From contig JANOSD010000146.1 in assembly GCA_031415655.1 (NCBI GenBank), positions 37,739 through 101,738 on the forward strand: a stretch of DNA of 64,000 bases. The letters are read 5' to 3'. The stretch is from JAKOVR01 sp031415655. Lineage in GTDB: Bacteria > Actinomycetota > Acidimicrobiia > Acidimicrobiales > Acidimicrobilacustridaceae. The notes under the pieces are model-generated. The model saw nothing but the letters and a program-made list of their open reading frames with translations. It did no database searches and had not been told where the DNA came from. This document shows positions 8,929 to 17,110 of this stretch, in pieces (within the stretch, counting starts at the first letter, position 1; every line of letters begins with the position of its first letter). The translations under genes and the position numbers were made by a program.

Positions 8929-9049
8929 GGAACTACCCGAGCAAGTGGTTGACGACCTCCGTAAACGATTGCGTCGTGTCGCCGGCCAAGTACAAGGAAT
9001 CGCACGGATGCTCGACGAGGGTCGCGAATGCCGCGACATCGTCACCCAC
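8929..9049 (+). pseudogene. CsoR/CstR-family repressor, truncated after ~40 residues
   Basis: The family start is clear: LRKRLRRVAGQVQGIARML followed by the first conserved ligand cysteine in GRECRDIVT. The sequence then passes without a break into a minus-strand ABC ATPase gene and stops at 9055, so helices 2 and 3, including the second Cys/His ligands, are missing. With the nearby persulfide dioxygenase fragment, the persulfide sensor CstR is more likely than the Cu(I) sensor CsoR; this is an inference from context. Confidence 0.75.
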
Positions 9050-9384
9050 CGGTAGGTCGCATCGACCGAGCCGTGAATGTTGCCGAGGAACCGAAGGGTC
9101 TCTGCGCCCGTGAGGGACGGCCAAAGACTTGCCTCGCTGGGAACGAATGCGAGACGGCGATGGATCGCTGCTGCATCTCGACGGGTATCGAGACCGAAGA
9201 TACGGGCGCTTCCCGATGTCGGTCGGATCAGATCGAGCAGCAAGGCGATCGTCGTCGACTTACCGGCACCGTTCGGGCCGAGGTAGCCGAATACTTCGCC
9301 GACTTCGATCTCAAGGTCGAGGGAATCGAGCGCGGTGGCATGGCCGTACCGCTTGGTCAACCGCTCGGTGTGAATCGCAGCCAT
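9050..9384 (-). pseudogene. ABC transporter ATP-binding protein, N-terminal fragment
   Basis: About 110 residues are legible from ATG 9384: RLTKRYGHATALD, Walker A GPNGAGKST and the Q-loop region FVPSEASLWPSLTG. The signature motif, Walker B and H-loop are missing because the reading passes into the CsoR/CstR remnant near 9050. The two genes point at each other across one junction, which marks a deletion or inversion. A ~35-codon open frame ending as TGATG overlaps the start. Confidence 0.75.
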
Positions 9385-9628
9385 CAGAGCCTCACCGTAC
9401 GCGGTGCTTCCGGGTGGCGCCCACCCAGTACCCGCCGGCCGATGGGCCGTCCGTTGGTGCGGCTCCGATCGAAAGCGCGTCCGACCTCCATGGTCAACAA
9501 GTAGACGACGGACGAAGCGGCGGCGACAGAGTCTTTGGTCCCTCGACCGAGGCTTCGCCGCGCTTCAGCCCGGGATCAAGACCAACCTGTGCGAGTCAAA
9601 CAACAACCGCAACAAACCGCCAAGCACA

Positions 9629-10039
9629 TCAGAGCTGGTTGGTGAGTGCCCAGGCCCAGACCAGGGTGAGTTACATCCAGAGACCGGTGCCTGCGAGCGA
9701 CATGGCACTCCACTGGGCCGACTCGCTGGCGTGATGGTTGAACACTGCCACCTGGATGACGAGGCGGCTCGCCCAGAAAACGACAGCGCCGATGAGCACG
9801 AGTCGGGTGATCGGATTCGGTTCGACCAGCATCGGCCCGGCGAGGAGCGGGAGCAGTCCCCACAGCAAGCAGGCAAGACCAATGAAGTAACAGTGGACGT
9901 AGCTCACCTCGCGGTTGACAGAAGAAACACCGGTCAGTTCGCTACGTCACCGAAGGGTCCGGGGCAGCACGGCGTGCACCGCGCCGAGCCCGACCAGGAT
10001 CAGGCCGACGAGAGTGAGGTGCACGGACAGGTCGGTCAT
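9629..10039 (-). pseudogene. Small membrane protein gene with two in-frame stops
   Basis: One reading frame of 137 codons gives a coherent polytopic protein (HLTLVGLILVGLGAVHAV; GLACLLWGLLPLLAGPML; RLVLIGAVVFWASRLVIQVA; a final TLVWAWALTNQL). It is interrupted by TGA at 9947-9949, probably an original Trp, and TAA at 9671-9673, probably an original Tyr. The ATG overlaps the methyltransferase stop as ATGA, so it is the fifth gene of the operon. Otherwise there is no frameshift, so decay is recent or the sequence has errors. The family is not recognised. Confidence 0.6.
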
Positions 10040-10773
10040 CGCTGCCAGATCAAGCGGTGGACGAACGGTGTGATCGACACGTCGCTCTCGATATCGAAGC
10101 CAGCTTCATCGGCACGATTGATCCAGGTCGAGGCCGGCTGGAAGTGGAATGCCGCCGGGCCGTACACGATGAAGTTCGCCGCGTCCCGGAGGTGCTCCGT
10201 TACAACAAGGTGTCCGCCGGGACGGAGAGCCCGGTGTAACTCGCCAAAGAGGGCGCGCTGGTCTTCGCCGTCACGAATCTCGTGGGCGGCAAACGTGACG
10301 AAGATCGAATCGAGCGATGAAGGCATGAGGGCAAGACAGCCGACCGCGCCGGCGGTTGCCACGCGCCCCTGAACTCGGCGCGCCCGCCGAAGGCTCGGGC
10401 TCGCCTGCATCGACAGCTCAACCACTGCTTGGGGCTCCCGGCCGATGGCGGCGACGAGGTTCGCCGTTGCGTCATCGAAGCCCGCATGCACGCTGGCCCA
10501 GTCGCCGACGGGCTCGATGCCAATGGCCACCTGGTCGTAAACGCGCCGATAGTCGTAGACCCACCACGTTGCGACGAGCGATGTCGCCGCCCAAAAGAGC
10601 CCCGCGCCTCCGACCACCCCGAGAGCTGAGCAAACGAGGCGAGGAAGATCGGCCACCGTCGCCATGAACGCTGCGGCGAGGATCCCGATGACCGCGACGT
10701 ACTTGGGCCAGTTGAAGCGGACGACGGTTGCCGTGCCAGCGACCTTGAGCGGTTGCGTCGCGATGACGCTCAC
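10036..10773 (-). CDS. Membrane-anchored class I methyltransferase-like protein
   Basis: 245 residues. Two hydrophobic segments lie near the N-terminus (YVAVIGILAAAFMATV and ALGVVGGAGLFWAATSLVAT), followed by YDQVAIGIEPVGDW and a Rossmann-like region. The late part, FVTFAAHEIRDGEDQ...LRPGGHLVVTEHLRD, is typical of SAM-dependent methyltransferases; the glycine-rich motif I is not obvious, so cofactor binding may be altered. The GTG start overlaps the DUF2071 stop as GTGA. It follows a BtaA-like gene in the operon, so it could modify the product of that enzyme, as BtaB does in betaine-lipid synthesis; this is inference. Confidence 0.7.
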   Translation of the reverse strand: MSVIATQPLKVAGTATVVRFNWPKYVAVIGILAAAFMATVADLPRLVCSALGVVGGAGLFWAATSLVATWWVYDYRRVYDQVAIGIEPVGDWASVHAGFDDATANLVAAIGREPQAVVELSMQASPSLRRARRVQGRVATAGAVGCLALMPSSLDSIFVTFAAHEIRDGEDQRALFGELHRALRPGGHLVVTEHLRDAANFIVYGPAAFHFQPASTWINRADEAGFDIESDVSITPFVHRLIWQR

Positions 10774-11543
10774 GGTTCCCCCGCGCGAACCGGGACCCTG
10801 ATACCCCGGTCCCACCCGTAGTCGATGTCGGCAACGTGGAAGGCGTTGGCCAGCCGTGCCTCCCCGTCGCCGAATGGCGGTCGGTCGAGAAAGGTACAGG
10901 TCTTGACGTCGACGGCGGTTGGCTGTGGTCGCCAGGTCGAGCGATGGCCGTGGATCATCACGATCGAGTCCGTTTCTGGTTCGGGGTCGAAGGTCCAGGG
11001 CAGGGGTCCGGCGAAACGACGAGCGTCGTGGAACGAGCGGAACGGGGACGAGGCGGGTAGCTCGGCCACGTGCTCGTCGAGGTGAGCGACGACATGAAGA
11101 TCGGCCTCGCCACCTGGTGTATCGATGCGCACGTCGAGGCGGTCGCGGTCGGCGGCGATGTCGATGTCGGCGAGCCGGTAGTTGTAGTGGGTCAGGAGGT
11201 TCCCACCGTGTTTCATCGTGCGCTTGTCTGTGTCCGAGCGCAGGATGTGCAGTCCACGCCGCGTGCGGCCAGTGAGGTCGGTGTGGCGCACGAAGATCCG
11301 GTAGCCGGTAAGTGCGTAGCTGCGGCCGACGATGGCCGGGAGCTTCCTCGGACGGAGATTCCGGGTCTGCACGATGGCGATCACGACGAATCCCCAACGA
11401 TTGTCATAGGTGTCGAGTGTGAGCCCCCGGGGTACAAGAGGCTCGAGCGCTTCTGCCGGAAGCGCAAAGGCCACGACGAGGCTGTGGTCGAAGTGACAGG
11501 TCATCGGGATGGGGTGACGTTGGAGCAGATATCTGACCGACAT
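10770..11543 (-). CDS. DUF2071 (YqjF-like, acetoacetate-decarboxylase fold) protein
   Basis: 257 residues. The opening HPIPMTCHFDHSLVVAFALP and the middle part with YDNRWGFVVIAIVQTRNLRP fit DUF2071 proteins, which share the acetoacetate decarboxylase-like fold and are of unknown biochemical function. The gene starts 12 bp after the BtaA-like gene and its stop overlaps the methyltransferase start, so all are probably one transcript. No active-site lysine could be placed with confidence. Confidence 0.75.
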   Translation of the reverse strand: MSVRYLLQRHPIPMTCHFDHSLVVAFALPAEALEPLVPRGLTLDTYDNRWGFVVIAIVQTRNLRPRKLPAIVGRSYALTGYRIFVRHTDLTGRTRRGLHILRSDTDKRTMKHGGNLLTHYNYRLADIDIAADRDRLDVRIDTPGGEADLHVVAHLDEHVAELPASSPFRSFHDARRFAGPLPWTFDPEPETDSIVMIHGHRSTWRPQPTAVDVKTCTFLDRPPFGDGEARLANAFHVADIDYGWDRGIRVPVRAGEP

Positions 11544-11555
11544 GGATTGGTCTCC

Positions 11556-12455
11556 TCAGGCGCGGTGGACGGCAATACCGCCCCAGAGCAACGAGCGGTC
11601 GAGGTCTGCGAGGCGGCGAGATTGTGGGTCCTCGGTGTCGAGGAAGGAGCGGATGACGATCGGGGCCCCGGCGCGACCGGCTCGATGGGCCGCAGTCAAC
11701 AACCGCTCCCTGTATGCCTGCCCAGGCCCGTCGAGCACGTTCGAAAGGCTGATGCCATCAAGCGACGCCGCGGGCAAACCTTCGAGGACGGCGGCAACGT
11801 CTCCGCATCGGAGGTCGATGCGGTGTCGTCCGCGGGTCGGATCCGAGCCAGTCCACACCCCGGTGAGCAGTTGCGACAGCCATGGGTTGCCACGGTTCGG
11901 CTCGGTGGCGATTCGGGACCCGATGCGATCGAGCATCAGCTCGCCGAACCTGGTCGGTGCGAGTCGGGCGAACGGTTCGCCATACGCGATGCGCAGCACT
12001 CTCGGCGAGAGGGCTGCCCTCGTTGCCGCCCGCACCAGCGGAGATACGAGGCGTCGCCACTCCACCACTTGTTCGCTGGGGTCATCGAGCTGACAGAACC
12101 GTTGGAGTCGTGACTTCCGCCATCCGACCGGACCGAGCGCGACGCGACCGATAGCGAGTAGCCGATCGGCTGCGCCGCGGCGAGCCACGCGCCCATCCAG
12201 CCGACGGCGGACCTCGTCAAGCTGCGCCGGATTGATGTCCACGGCAATGACCGAGCGACCAGTCGCGGCCAGTGCTCTCGACGTGTCTCCCGCAGAAGCG
12301 ATGCACAAGACGACGCCATCAGCGGGAAACAGGTCGCTCTCGATGGTCGGATCCTCGAACGTCCGACCAAAAAGGAGACGTGGCGGGCCTGGGCGTGCGT
12401 CAAACCGTCCGGCCTCCCATGGTGTCGTGGCGTGGTCAGCGATGCTGAGCGTCAT
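11556..12455 (-). CDS. DUF3419 family protein (BtaA-like aminocarboxypropyl transferase)
   Basis: 299 residues. The motif GDTSRALAATGRSVIAVDIN is the SAM-binding segment of DUF3419, followed by NPAQL, which is diagnostic. ILSLSN-type text appears as DGISLSNVLDG near residue 230. The characterised member BtaA moves the 3-amino-3-carboxypropyl group of SAM to diacylglycerol in betaine-lipid synthesis; others are uncharacterised. It overlaps the DoxX-like gene by 20 bp at its 5' end. A full BtaA is ~400 residues, so this shorter form may have another acceptor. Confidence 0.75.
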   Translation of the reverse strand: MTLSIADHATTPWEAGRFDARPGPPRLLFGRTFEDPTIESDLFPADGVVLCIASAGDTSRALAATGRSVIAVDINPAQLDEVRRRLDGRVARRGAADRLLAIGRVALGPVGWRKSRLQRFCQLDDPSEQVVEWRRLVSPLVRAATRAALSPRVLRIAYGEPFARLAPTRFGELMLDRIGSRIATEPNRGNPWLSQLLTGVWTGSDPTRGRHRIDLRCGDVAAVLEGLPAASLDGISLSNVLDGPGQAYRERLLTAAHRAGRAGAPIVIRSFLDTEDPQSRRLADLDRSLLWGGIAVHRA

Positions 12456-12846
12456 CGACCGAGCTCCAGATCAGGGCGAGGAATACGCCATTGCGGGCGA
12501 GCAGGCGGGTCGGGTGGGCGATGTGCTGGCGGCCCACGGCCAATCCGCCGGCGTTGAAGCCGACTACGAGCGCCGTCTGGAGCCCGGCGACCCACCGGCG
12601 GCGGCCTCTTGCGGCGACCAAGACTGCGAGTGCCGTCTCCGCCAACCCGAGCGAGGTGGTCGCGACCTGGGCTCGACGCCCAGTCAGCCCGGGCACCGAC
12701 GCCAGCACCTCACGATGCGCGGGGTCGCCGCCGAGGACCTTGCACCACAGGCCTTGGTGCAGCCACACCGCAGCGGCACCAAGTACTGCCGCCTGTCGCA
12801 AGGCCTGCTGGTCTCGTGTTCGTTTCGTGACTTGACCATACACCAT
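12436..12846 (-). CDS. DoxX-like membrane protein
   Basis: 136 residues with about four hydrophobic helices (AAVLGAAAVWLHQGLW; ETALAVLVAARG; GLQTALVVGFNAGGLAVG; NGVFLALIW). The pattern fits the DoxX-like group that often accompanies SDR or lipid-modifying enzymes. It is first in the five-gene operon. A GAGTA-TT-TACTC inverted repeat lies immediately before its ATG. Biochemical role unknown; a membrane partner of the downstream enzymes is possible. Confidence 0.7.
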   Translation of the reverse strand: MVYGQVTKRTRDQQALRQAAVLGAAAVWLHQGLWCKVLGGDPAHREVLASVPGLTGRRAQVATTSLGLAETALAVLVAARGRRRWVAGLQTALVVGFNAGGLAVGRQHIAHPTRLLARNGVFLALIWSSVDDAQHR

Positions 12847-12848
12847 AA

Positions 12849-12860
12849 GAGTATTTACTC
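12849..12860. promoter_or_regulatory. GAGTA/TACTC inverted repeat before the DoxX-BtaA operon
   Basis: GAGTATTTACTC is a perfect 5-bp inverted repeat with a 2-bp centre, directly upstream of the minus-strand ATG at 12846, in an AT-rich patch. Candidate repressor site; the binding protein is unknown. Confidence 0.4.
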
Positions 12861-12873
12861 ACATTGTATTTGC

Positions 12874-12889
12874 TTAGGAGAGCCTCACC
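12874..12889 (+). promoter_or_regulatory. DtxR/IdeR-like iron box
   Basis: TTAGGAGAGCCTCACC matches 12 of the first 16 positions of the IdeR/DtxR consensus (TTAGGTTAGSCTAACC). It ends directly at the ATG at 12890, where a repressor would block both transcription and initiation. The AGGAG inside it could equally serve as a Shine-Dalgarno site, so part of the match may be coincidence. Confidence 0.35.
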
Positions 12890-13162
12890 ATGGCGCGAAT
12901 CACCGAATCGACAGTTGACGAACAGGCCCACGACCACGACCTCCCCAGCTCAACCGTGCGCCTCTACCCGACGCGCAAGCTGCTCCGCCCAAGCGCAAGG
13001 AGGGATCCGCCGCCCACTGCGTCGGTGCCATCGGTGCCGGGCGGCCAGCCAGGTCATCCAACCCGGCCCGGTCGGCCAACTCGGCCAACACAGGAGCGCA
13101 GGGTGCGCGCATCGGTGCGCGGCGAACGCCATGCTGAGAGTCCGCAGAACGAGGAGGCCACC
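12890..13162 (+). pseudogene. Short leader or gene remnant in frame with DinB
   Basis: ATG at 12890 opens a frame (ARITESTVDEQAHDHDLP, then TVRLYPTRKLLRP) that turns into Pro/Arg-rich text and continues into DinB. The first ~35 residues look coding, the next ~55 do not. The likely history is an N-terminal fragment of another, perhaps iron-regulated, gene joined to the DinB region. Confidence 0.3.
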
Positions 13163-13741
13163 GTGGCGAGCAACGACATGAAAGACGAGCTAACCGGCAC
13201 CTTACGGGGTGCCCGCGAGTCGCTGGTGTGGAAGCTTGACGGGCTCGGCGAGTACGACGTCCGGCGTCCCCTCACGCCGTCGGGCACGAACCTTTTGGGG
13301 CTCGTCAAGCACAGCACGGCGACTCATCTCGGCTACTTCGGTCAGGTGTTCGGACGATCGACCACAACCATCGAGGCCAAGATCCCCCCGGCCGATGGGC
13401 CGGCGGCGGAGTTCTGGGTCACCCCCGAGGAGACCCGACACGACATCGTCACCCGCTACCGGGAGGCCTGCGCCTTTGCGGACGACACCATCGCCGAGCT
13501 CCCGTTGGATGCCACCGGCCATGTCTGGTGGTGGCGCGATGATCCGGTCACGCTCTTCCACGTCATCGTCCACGTCACCGCCGACACCCAGCGCCACGCC
13601 GGCCACGCCGACATCCTCCGCGAGTTGATCGACGGCTCGGTCGGCATGCTGCCGGGCTTCGATAGCCTCCACGTGCGCGACGATGCCGAGCGGCGAATGT
13701 TCTACGAGCGGGTCGATGCCACCGCCGCGTCGTTCCGGTGA
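13163..13741 (+). CDS. DinB family (DUF664) protein
   Basis: 192 residues of the DinB/YfiT four-helix fold: residues from LTGTLRGARESLVWKLDGL through SGTNLLGLVKHSTATHLGYF, with a metal-ligand histidine in LVKH and later ones in HVIVHVTADTQRHAGHADIL. Members bind Zn or Ni; many are thiol S-transferases using mycothiol or bacillithiol. The GTG at 13163 has GAGGAGG 5 nt upstream, much better than the ATG at 12890. Its stop overlaps the HAD gene start as GTGA. Confidence 0.85.
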   Translation: MASNDMKDELTGTLRGARESLVWKLDGLGEYDVRRPLTPSGTNLLGLVKHSTATHLGYFGQVFGRSTTTIEAKIPPADGPAAEFWVTPEETRHDIVTRYREACAFADDTIAELPLDATGHVWWWRDDPVTLFHVIVHVTADTQRHAGHADILRELIDGSVGMLPGFDSLHVRDDAERRMFYERVDATAASFR

Positions 13742-14422
13742 CGCTGCGGGGGGTGCTGCTCGATTCGGGTGACACGCTCATTGGTCCCCGCGGCGGGCGC
13801 TGCAACCCCCCGTTTCGACTTCGAAGCGGTCGTGAGAACGTGGTGGCCTGAAGTCCCCGCGGCCGAGTTCGCCGCCGCCTTTACCGAAGGTGAAGCGTTC
13901 CTCGCTTCGAGCGGTGCATCGGCGCGGTCCGACTACCACCGGCTGGTGCTCGCCGCCCTCGGCCTCGACAAGCCGCCTGCTGGGCTCCTCGACGAACTCG
14001 AACAGCCCCGACCCGCGGCCGAGCTGGTCGAAGTATTCGCTGACGTCGTAGCCGCACTCGAAGCCCTCCGAGCGGCAGGCGTTCCCGTCGCGGTGGTCAC
14101 CGACAACTGGTCCACGATCCGCGACCTCTACGCCGACCTCGGCCTCAGCAACCTGATTGACGCCTTCGCAATCTCCGAGGAGCTCGGCTGCACCAAACCC
14201 GACCCACGTATGTACCGCGCCGGCAGCGACGCCCTAGGACTCGAACCCCACGAGTGCGCCTTCGTCGACGACGACCCCGACCTCGTGGCCGCAGCGATCG
14301 ACCTCGGCTACCACGGGTTCGTGATCGACCGGGGCACCCCGCCCGGTTGCTACTCGGTTCCGACGATCACGTCGCTCGCTGAAATCGTTGCCCTCGCTGG
14401 TCGGGCAGGATCGATCCCATGA
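13738..14422 (+). pseudogene. HAD-family hydrolase with one frameshift in a C6 run
   Basis: GTG at 13738 (overlapping the DinB stop) gives VTLRGVLLDSGDTLIGPRGGR with a Ser-variant motif I (LLDSGDTL). After a run of six C at about 13805-13810 the downstream protein (RFDFEAVVRTWWPEV; TDNWSTIRDLYADLGL; SEELGCTKPDPRMY; FVDDDPDLVAAA) is in the next frame. Removing one C restores a continuous ~227-residue HAD protein. Either a real slipped-strand frameshift or a homopolymer sequencing error. Motifs II-IV are present. Confidence 0.75.
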
Positions 14423-14640
14423 GCGAGGGTTCCTGGTGAGGTTTGTCACTACTGACGTCAGGCTCGAGCCCCGGTCCTCAACCTGTCAGACCTCAATGCC
14501 GGAACGCTCGAGATCGTCGGTGCCGACCTCGTGCCGGCGTGTCGTAGGACTATCGGTTGGGTGGCGGCGGGCGGGACGGCTTCCACGGCGAAACCATCCC
14601 TCCGCCAGTCTTTCGCCGAACATTCCTCGTTGTCGCGTTC
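14423..14640. other. Spacer between HAD and TetR genes
   Basis: No gene or clear signal seen between these convergent genes. Confidence 0.4.
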
Positions 14641-15462
14641 TCAAAGAGCTCCGGTCAGAGCACCTTCGCCATGCTTTTCCCATCGAATGACGGTGAGCGG
14701 CCGGCCGCACCTCACCGCCGAGGCGGCGCCTCGTTCGTTGCGTTGATCGGATCGACTAAAGGCTCGATGGTGGCGGGCAGAAGGCGGCGGGGTGTGGAAC
14801 GTGACATCATCGACCAACTTCTCGATCGAATCACCACCCGGGTCGTCGAGCCAGTCGAGCGTCATCGCCGTCATCGCCCCGACAAGAGCGACTGCGTTTC
14901 GTCTTGGAGCCGGTCCGGTCGTTTCGATGGTTCCGACGGGAAATGGGACGGCCCCGGCGGCCCCGAGGTCGGGGTGCGCAGTAGCGAAGCGCTGCAACCC
15001 CTCGACCATGCCGACCTGGAACTCGCGCGCAAGCGCAGTCACCCGAGGGCTCACCCCCACCGACTCGATCAGCACAACGCGGGCCACTTGCCGGTCCCCC
15101 ACCGCGGTACGGACCCAGCCGTCGACCGTGGGCCGGACCGCGTCATCGGTCTGGAGGTTGCGGATGAACGCCTCACGATCGGCGCTGAACCGCTTGATCA
15201 TCTCCTTGTCAAGGTCGACAAGGAGCTCTTCTTTCGAGGTGTAGAGATCATAGGAACTATTGGTTCCGACACCGGCCTTCTTGCAGAGCGCCTCGACGGT
15301 CGCGCTGGGGTAGCCCGGCGTCCCAAAAAGCTCGAGAGCGGCCTCCAGGACGAGACGACGGCGCTCCGCTGTCCGCCCTTCGGAATCACGCCCGAGCACA
15401 CGACGGGTCCTTCGGGACGCCGGCTCGGTTGACACATCCCCAGGCGAGACAGAAGGGGTCAC
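14641..15462 (-). CDS. TetR family regulator
   Basis: 273 residues. HTH at ~30-80: RLVLEAALELFGTPGYPSAT and KKAGVGTNSSYDLYTSKEEL. The ligand domain follows to about residue 230. The last ~40 residues (Arg/Ser-rich, after FHTPPPSARHH) are unlike the family and may be out-of-frame read-through after a late frameshift. The GTG start at 15462 is weakly supported. No obvious target gene adjoins it. Confidence 0.75.
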   Translation of the reverse strand: MTPSVSPGDVSTEPASRRTRRVLGRDSEGRTAERRRLVLEAALELFGTPGYPSATVEALCKKAGVGTNSSYDLYTSKEELLVDLDKEMIKRFSADREAFIRNLQTDDAVRPTVDGWVRTAVGDRQVARVVLIESVGVSPRVTALAREFQVGMVEGLQRFATAHPDLGAAGAVPFPVGTIETTGPAPRRNAVALVGAMTAMTLDWLDDPGGDSIEKLVDDVTFHTPPPSARHHRAFSRSDQRNERGAASAVRCGRPLTVIRWEKHGEGALTGAL

Positions 15463-15771
15463 CTTCGGACAACGAGGCCCGTTCGTGGCAAAGGAGCGAT
15501 TTCTCCTACCGGTCGTACCTCGGCACAGATCTCGCCCGCCTCGACACCAACCTCGTCGTCGAGTACCTATTGGACGGCATGGGCGCGTACGAGATCAACA
15601 CCGCCGGGCCGGGCCGGGCCGGGCCGGGCCGGGTGCGCACGGGCAGCCTCCCGGGCTACCGCCACCTTCCGGTGCCGTGGGACACCTGATCGCACCGAAC
15701 CAGGGAGACTAACCAGAAGATTGATTCGTGTGTTCTGCAACGTGTGTTCTGCATCGTGTGTATTGATTCGC
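15463..15771 (+). other. Remnant ORF piece plus CCGGG repeat
   Basis: A plus-strand frame around 15500-15600 reads like protein (SYRSYLGTDLARLDTNLVV, then EYLLDGMGAYEINT) and is cut by the CCGGG tract. The family was not recognised. Beyond the tract, GTGTTCTGCA occurs twice at 15730-15755. Confidence 0.25.
15604..15633. repeat. CCGGG x6 short tandem repeat
   Basis: Six perfect copies of the 5-bp unit. A 5-bp unit shifts the reading frame with each copy change. Confidence 0.85.
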
Positions 15772-17110
15772 GTGAGCCAAACGACGACCTTGTCCCTTGC
15801 CTTCTTCGCCCTCGGCGCTCCCCTGACCATCGCCGCCGTGGCTGCCCTTGCCCGGTCCGAGGCCGGCCTACGCCCCGGCGGGTCGAACAGATCGAAACGT
15901 GGGCGGCGTGGTGCGGCGTGGTCGTCGCCATCCTCACGGCCTCAACAGTTGCGGTGAGTGGGGCGGTGGAGTCGCCCACGGTCGGCATCTCGAGGCTTGG
16001 CCTGTCGATTCGGCTCGACGCCCTCAGCACGATCATGTTGACGATGATCGCCCTCCTGGCCGTGGTGATCCTCCGTAACAGCGTCAAGTACCTGGCCGTG
16101 CTGGTCGCCGCATGGATCGGCACGAGCCTGGGCCTGCACGGTCTGTTGGTCTCCTACCCTGAGCGGCGCCTGGCCGTCATCGCCGCCTGCAAGAAATTCC
16201 CCCTCACCCGCATGGGTGAGGCCTTCTTGGTGCTCGGCGCCGCGCTGCTGTTCCAGAAGTTCGGAACCGGGAACCTCGAGACGATCTTCACCGCCGCCCG
16301 AGAGGCCGGTGGGGGGTGGCTGGTCCTTCGGCGCTCTCGAAGCAGCGGCCGTGTGCCTGTGCATCGCCGCCCTGCTGAAGTCGGCCAACTTCCCCACCCA
16401 TGGCTGACTGATTGAGGGGATGGAGATCCCCCGCCGGTGACGGCCGTCCTGCCCGCCGGCATCCTCAACGCCGGCCCTTCCTGGCTATCCGCATGGCCTT
16501 CGTCGCCGACGGCGCACCACAGGCCCAGACGATCCTCATCGCCCTCGGGGGCTTCACCGCCGTGTTCGGCTCGGTCGTCCTGCTCACCCAACCCTCGGTC
16601 GAGGCCGGGCTGACCTACTCCAGCATGGCCCGCACGGGATTCAGCCTCATGCTGTAGGGATGGGCGCCCACGCCGTCGCGCTCTGCACTTTGTCGCCCAC
16701 TTCTTTTACAAGGCCCATGCCTTCCTGTCCTCGGGCAGCGTGATCGACGAGGTCCGCGCCGACAACGTCACCCTCCCCGCTCGTTTCGGCAGCCCTATCC
16801 GTATCGCCACCAGCACTGGCATCGCCCTCGGGCTCTACGTCGCCATCGCCGCCCGCTGGCGGGTCAACCCGTTCGACGATCCGGCGGTCTTCGCCATCGG
16901 GTGTCATCCCGGTGCTGGGCACCTCGCACATCATCGCGCCGGCCCTCGACTCCACCGGGGAGCTCGCCGGAACCACACGGGCTTCCTTCCTTGTGGCGGT
17001 GGTCACCACCTCCTTCTTCGCCCTGGAAGCCGGCGCCTATCAACTCCTCCGCACGACGGTCCCCGACGGCGTGGGCGCCAACTCCGTCCAAGTCGTGGTG
17101 ATCGCCGTCT
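15772..17110 (+). pseudogene. dabB: DabB-like (NuoL/MrpA-type) inorganic-carbon uptake subunit, decayed
   Basis: Pieces in several frames line up as one proton-pumping antiporter-like subunit: VSQTTTLSLAFFALGAPL, RLGLSIRLDALSTIML, LVAAWIGTSLGLHGLL, FLVLGAALLFQKFGTGN, LKSANFPTHGWL, GILNAGP, SMARTGFSLML and a C-terminal TTSFFALEAGAYQLL. There are several frameshifts, TGA at 16405-16407 where GWL expects Trp, TAG at 16655-16657, and an internal loss before AAWIGTS. In the known DAB system, DabB couples cation flow to CO2 hydration by DabA. It ends by running into DabA text near 17110. Confidence 0.75.
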
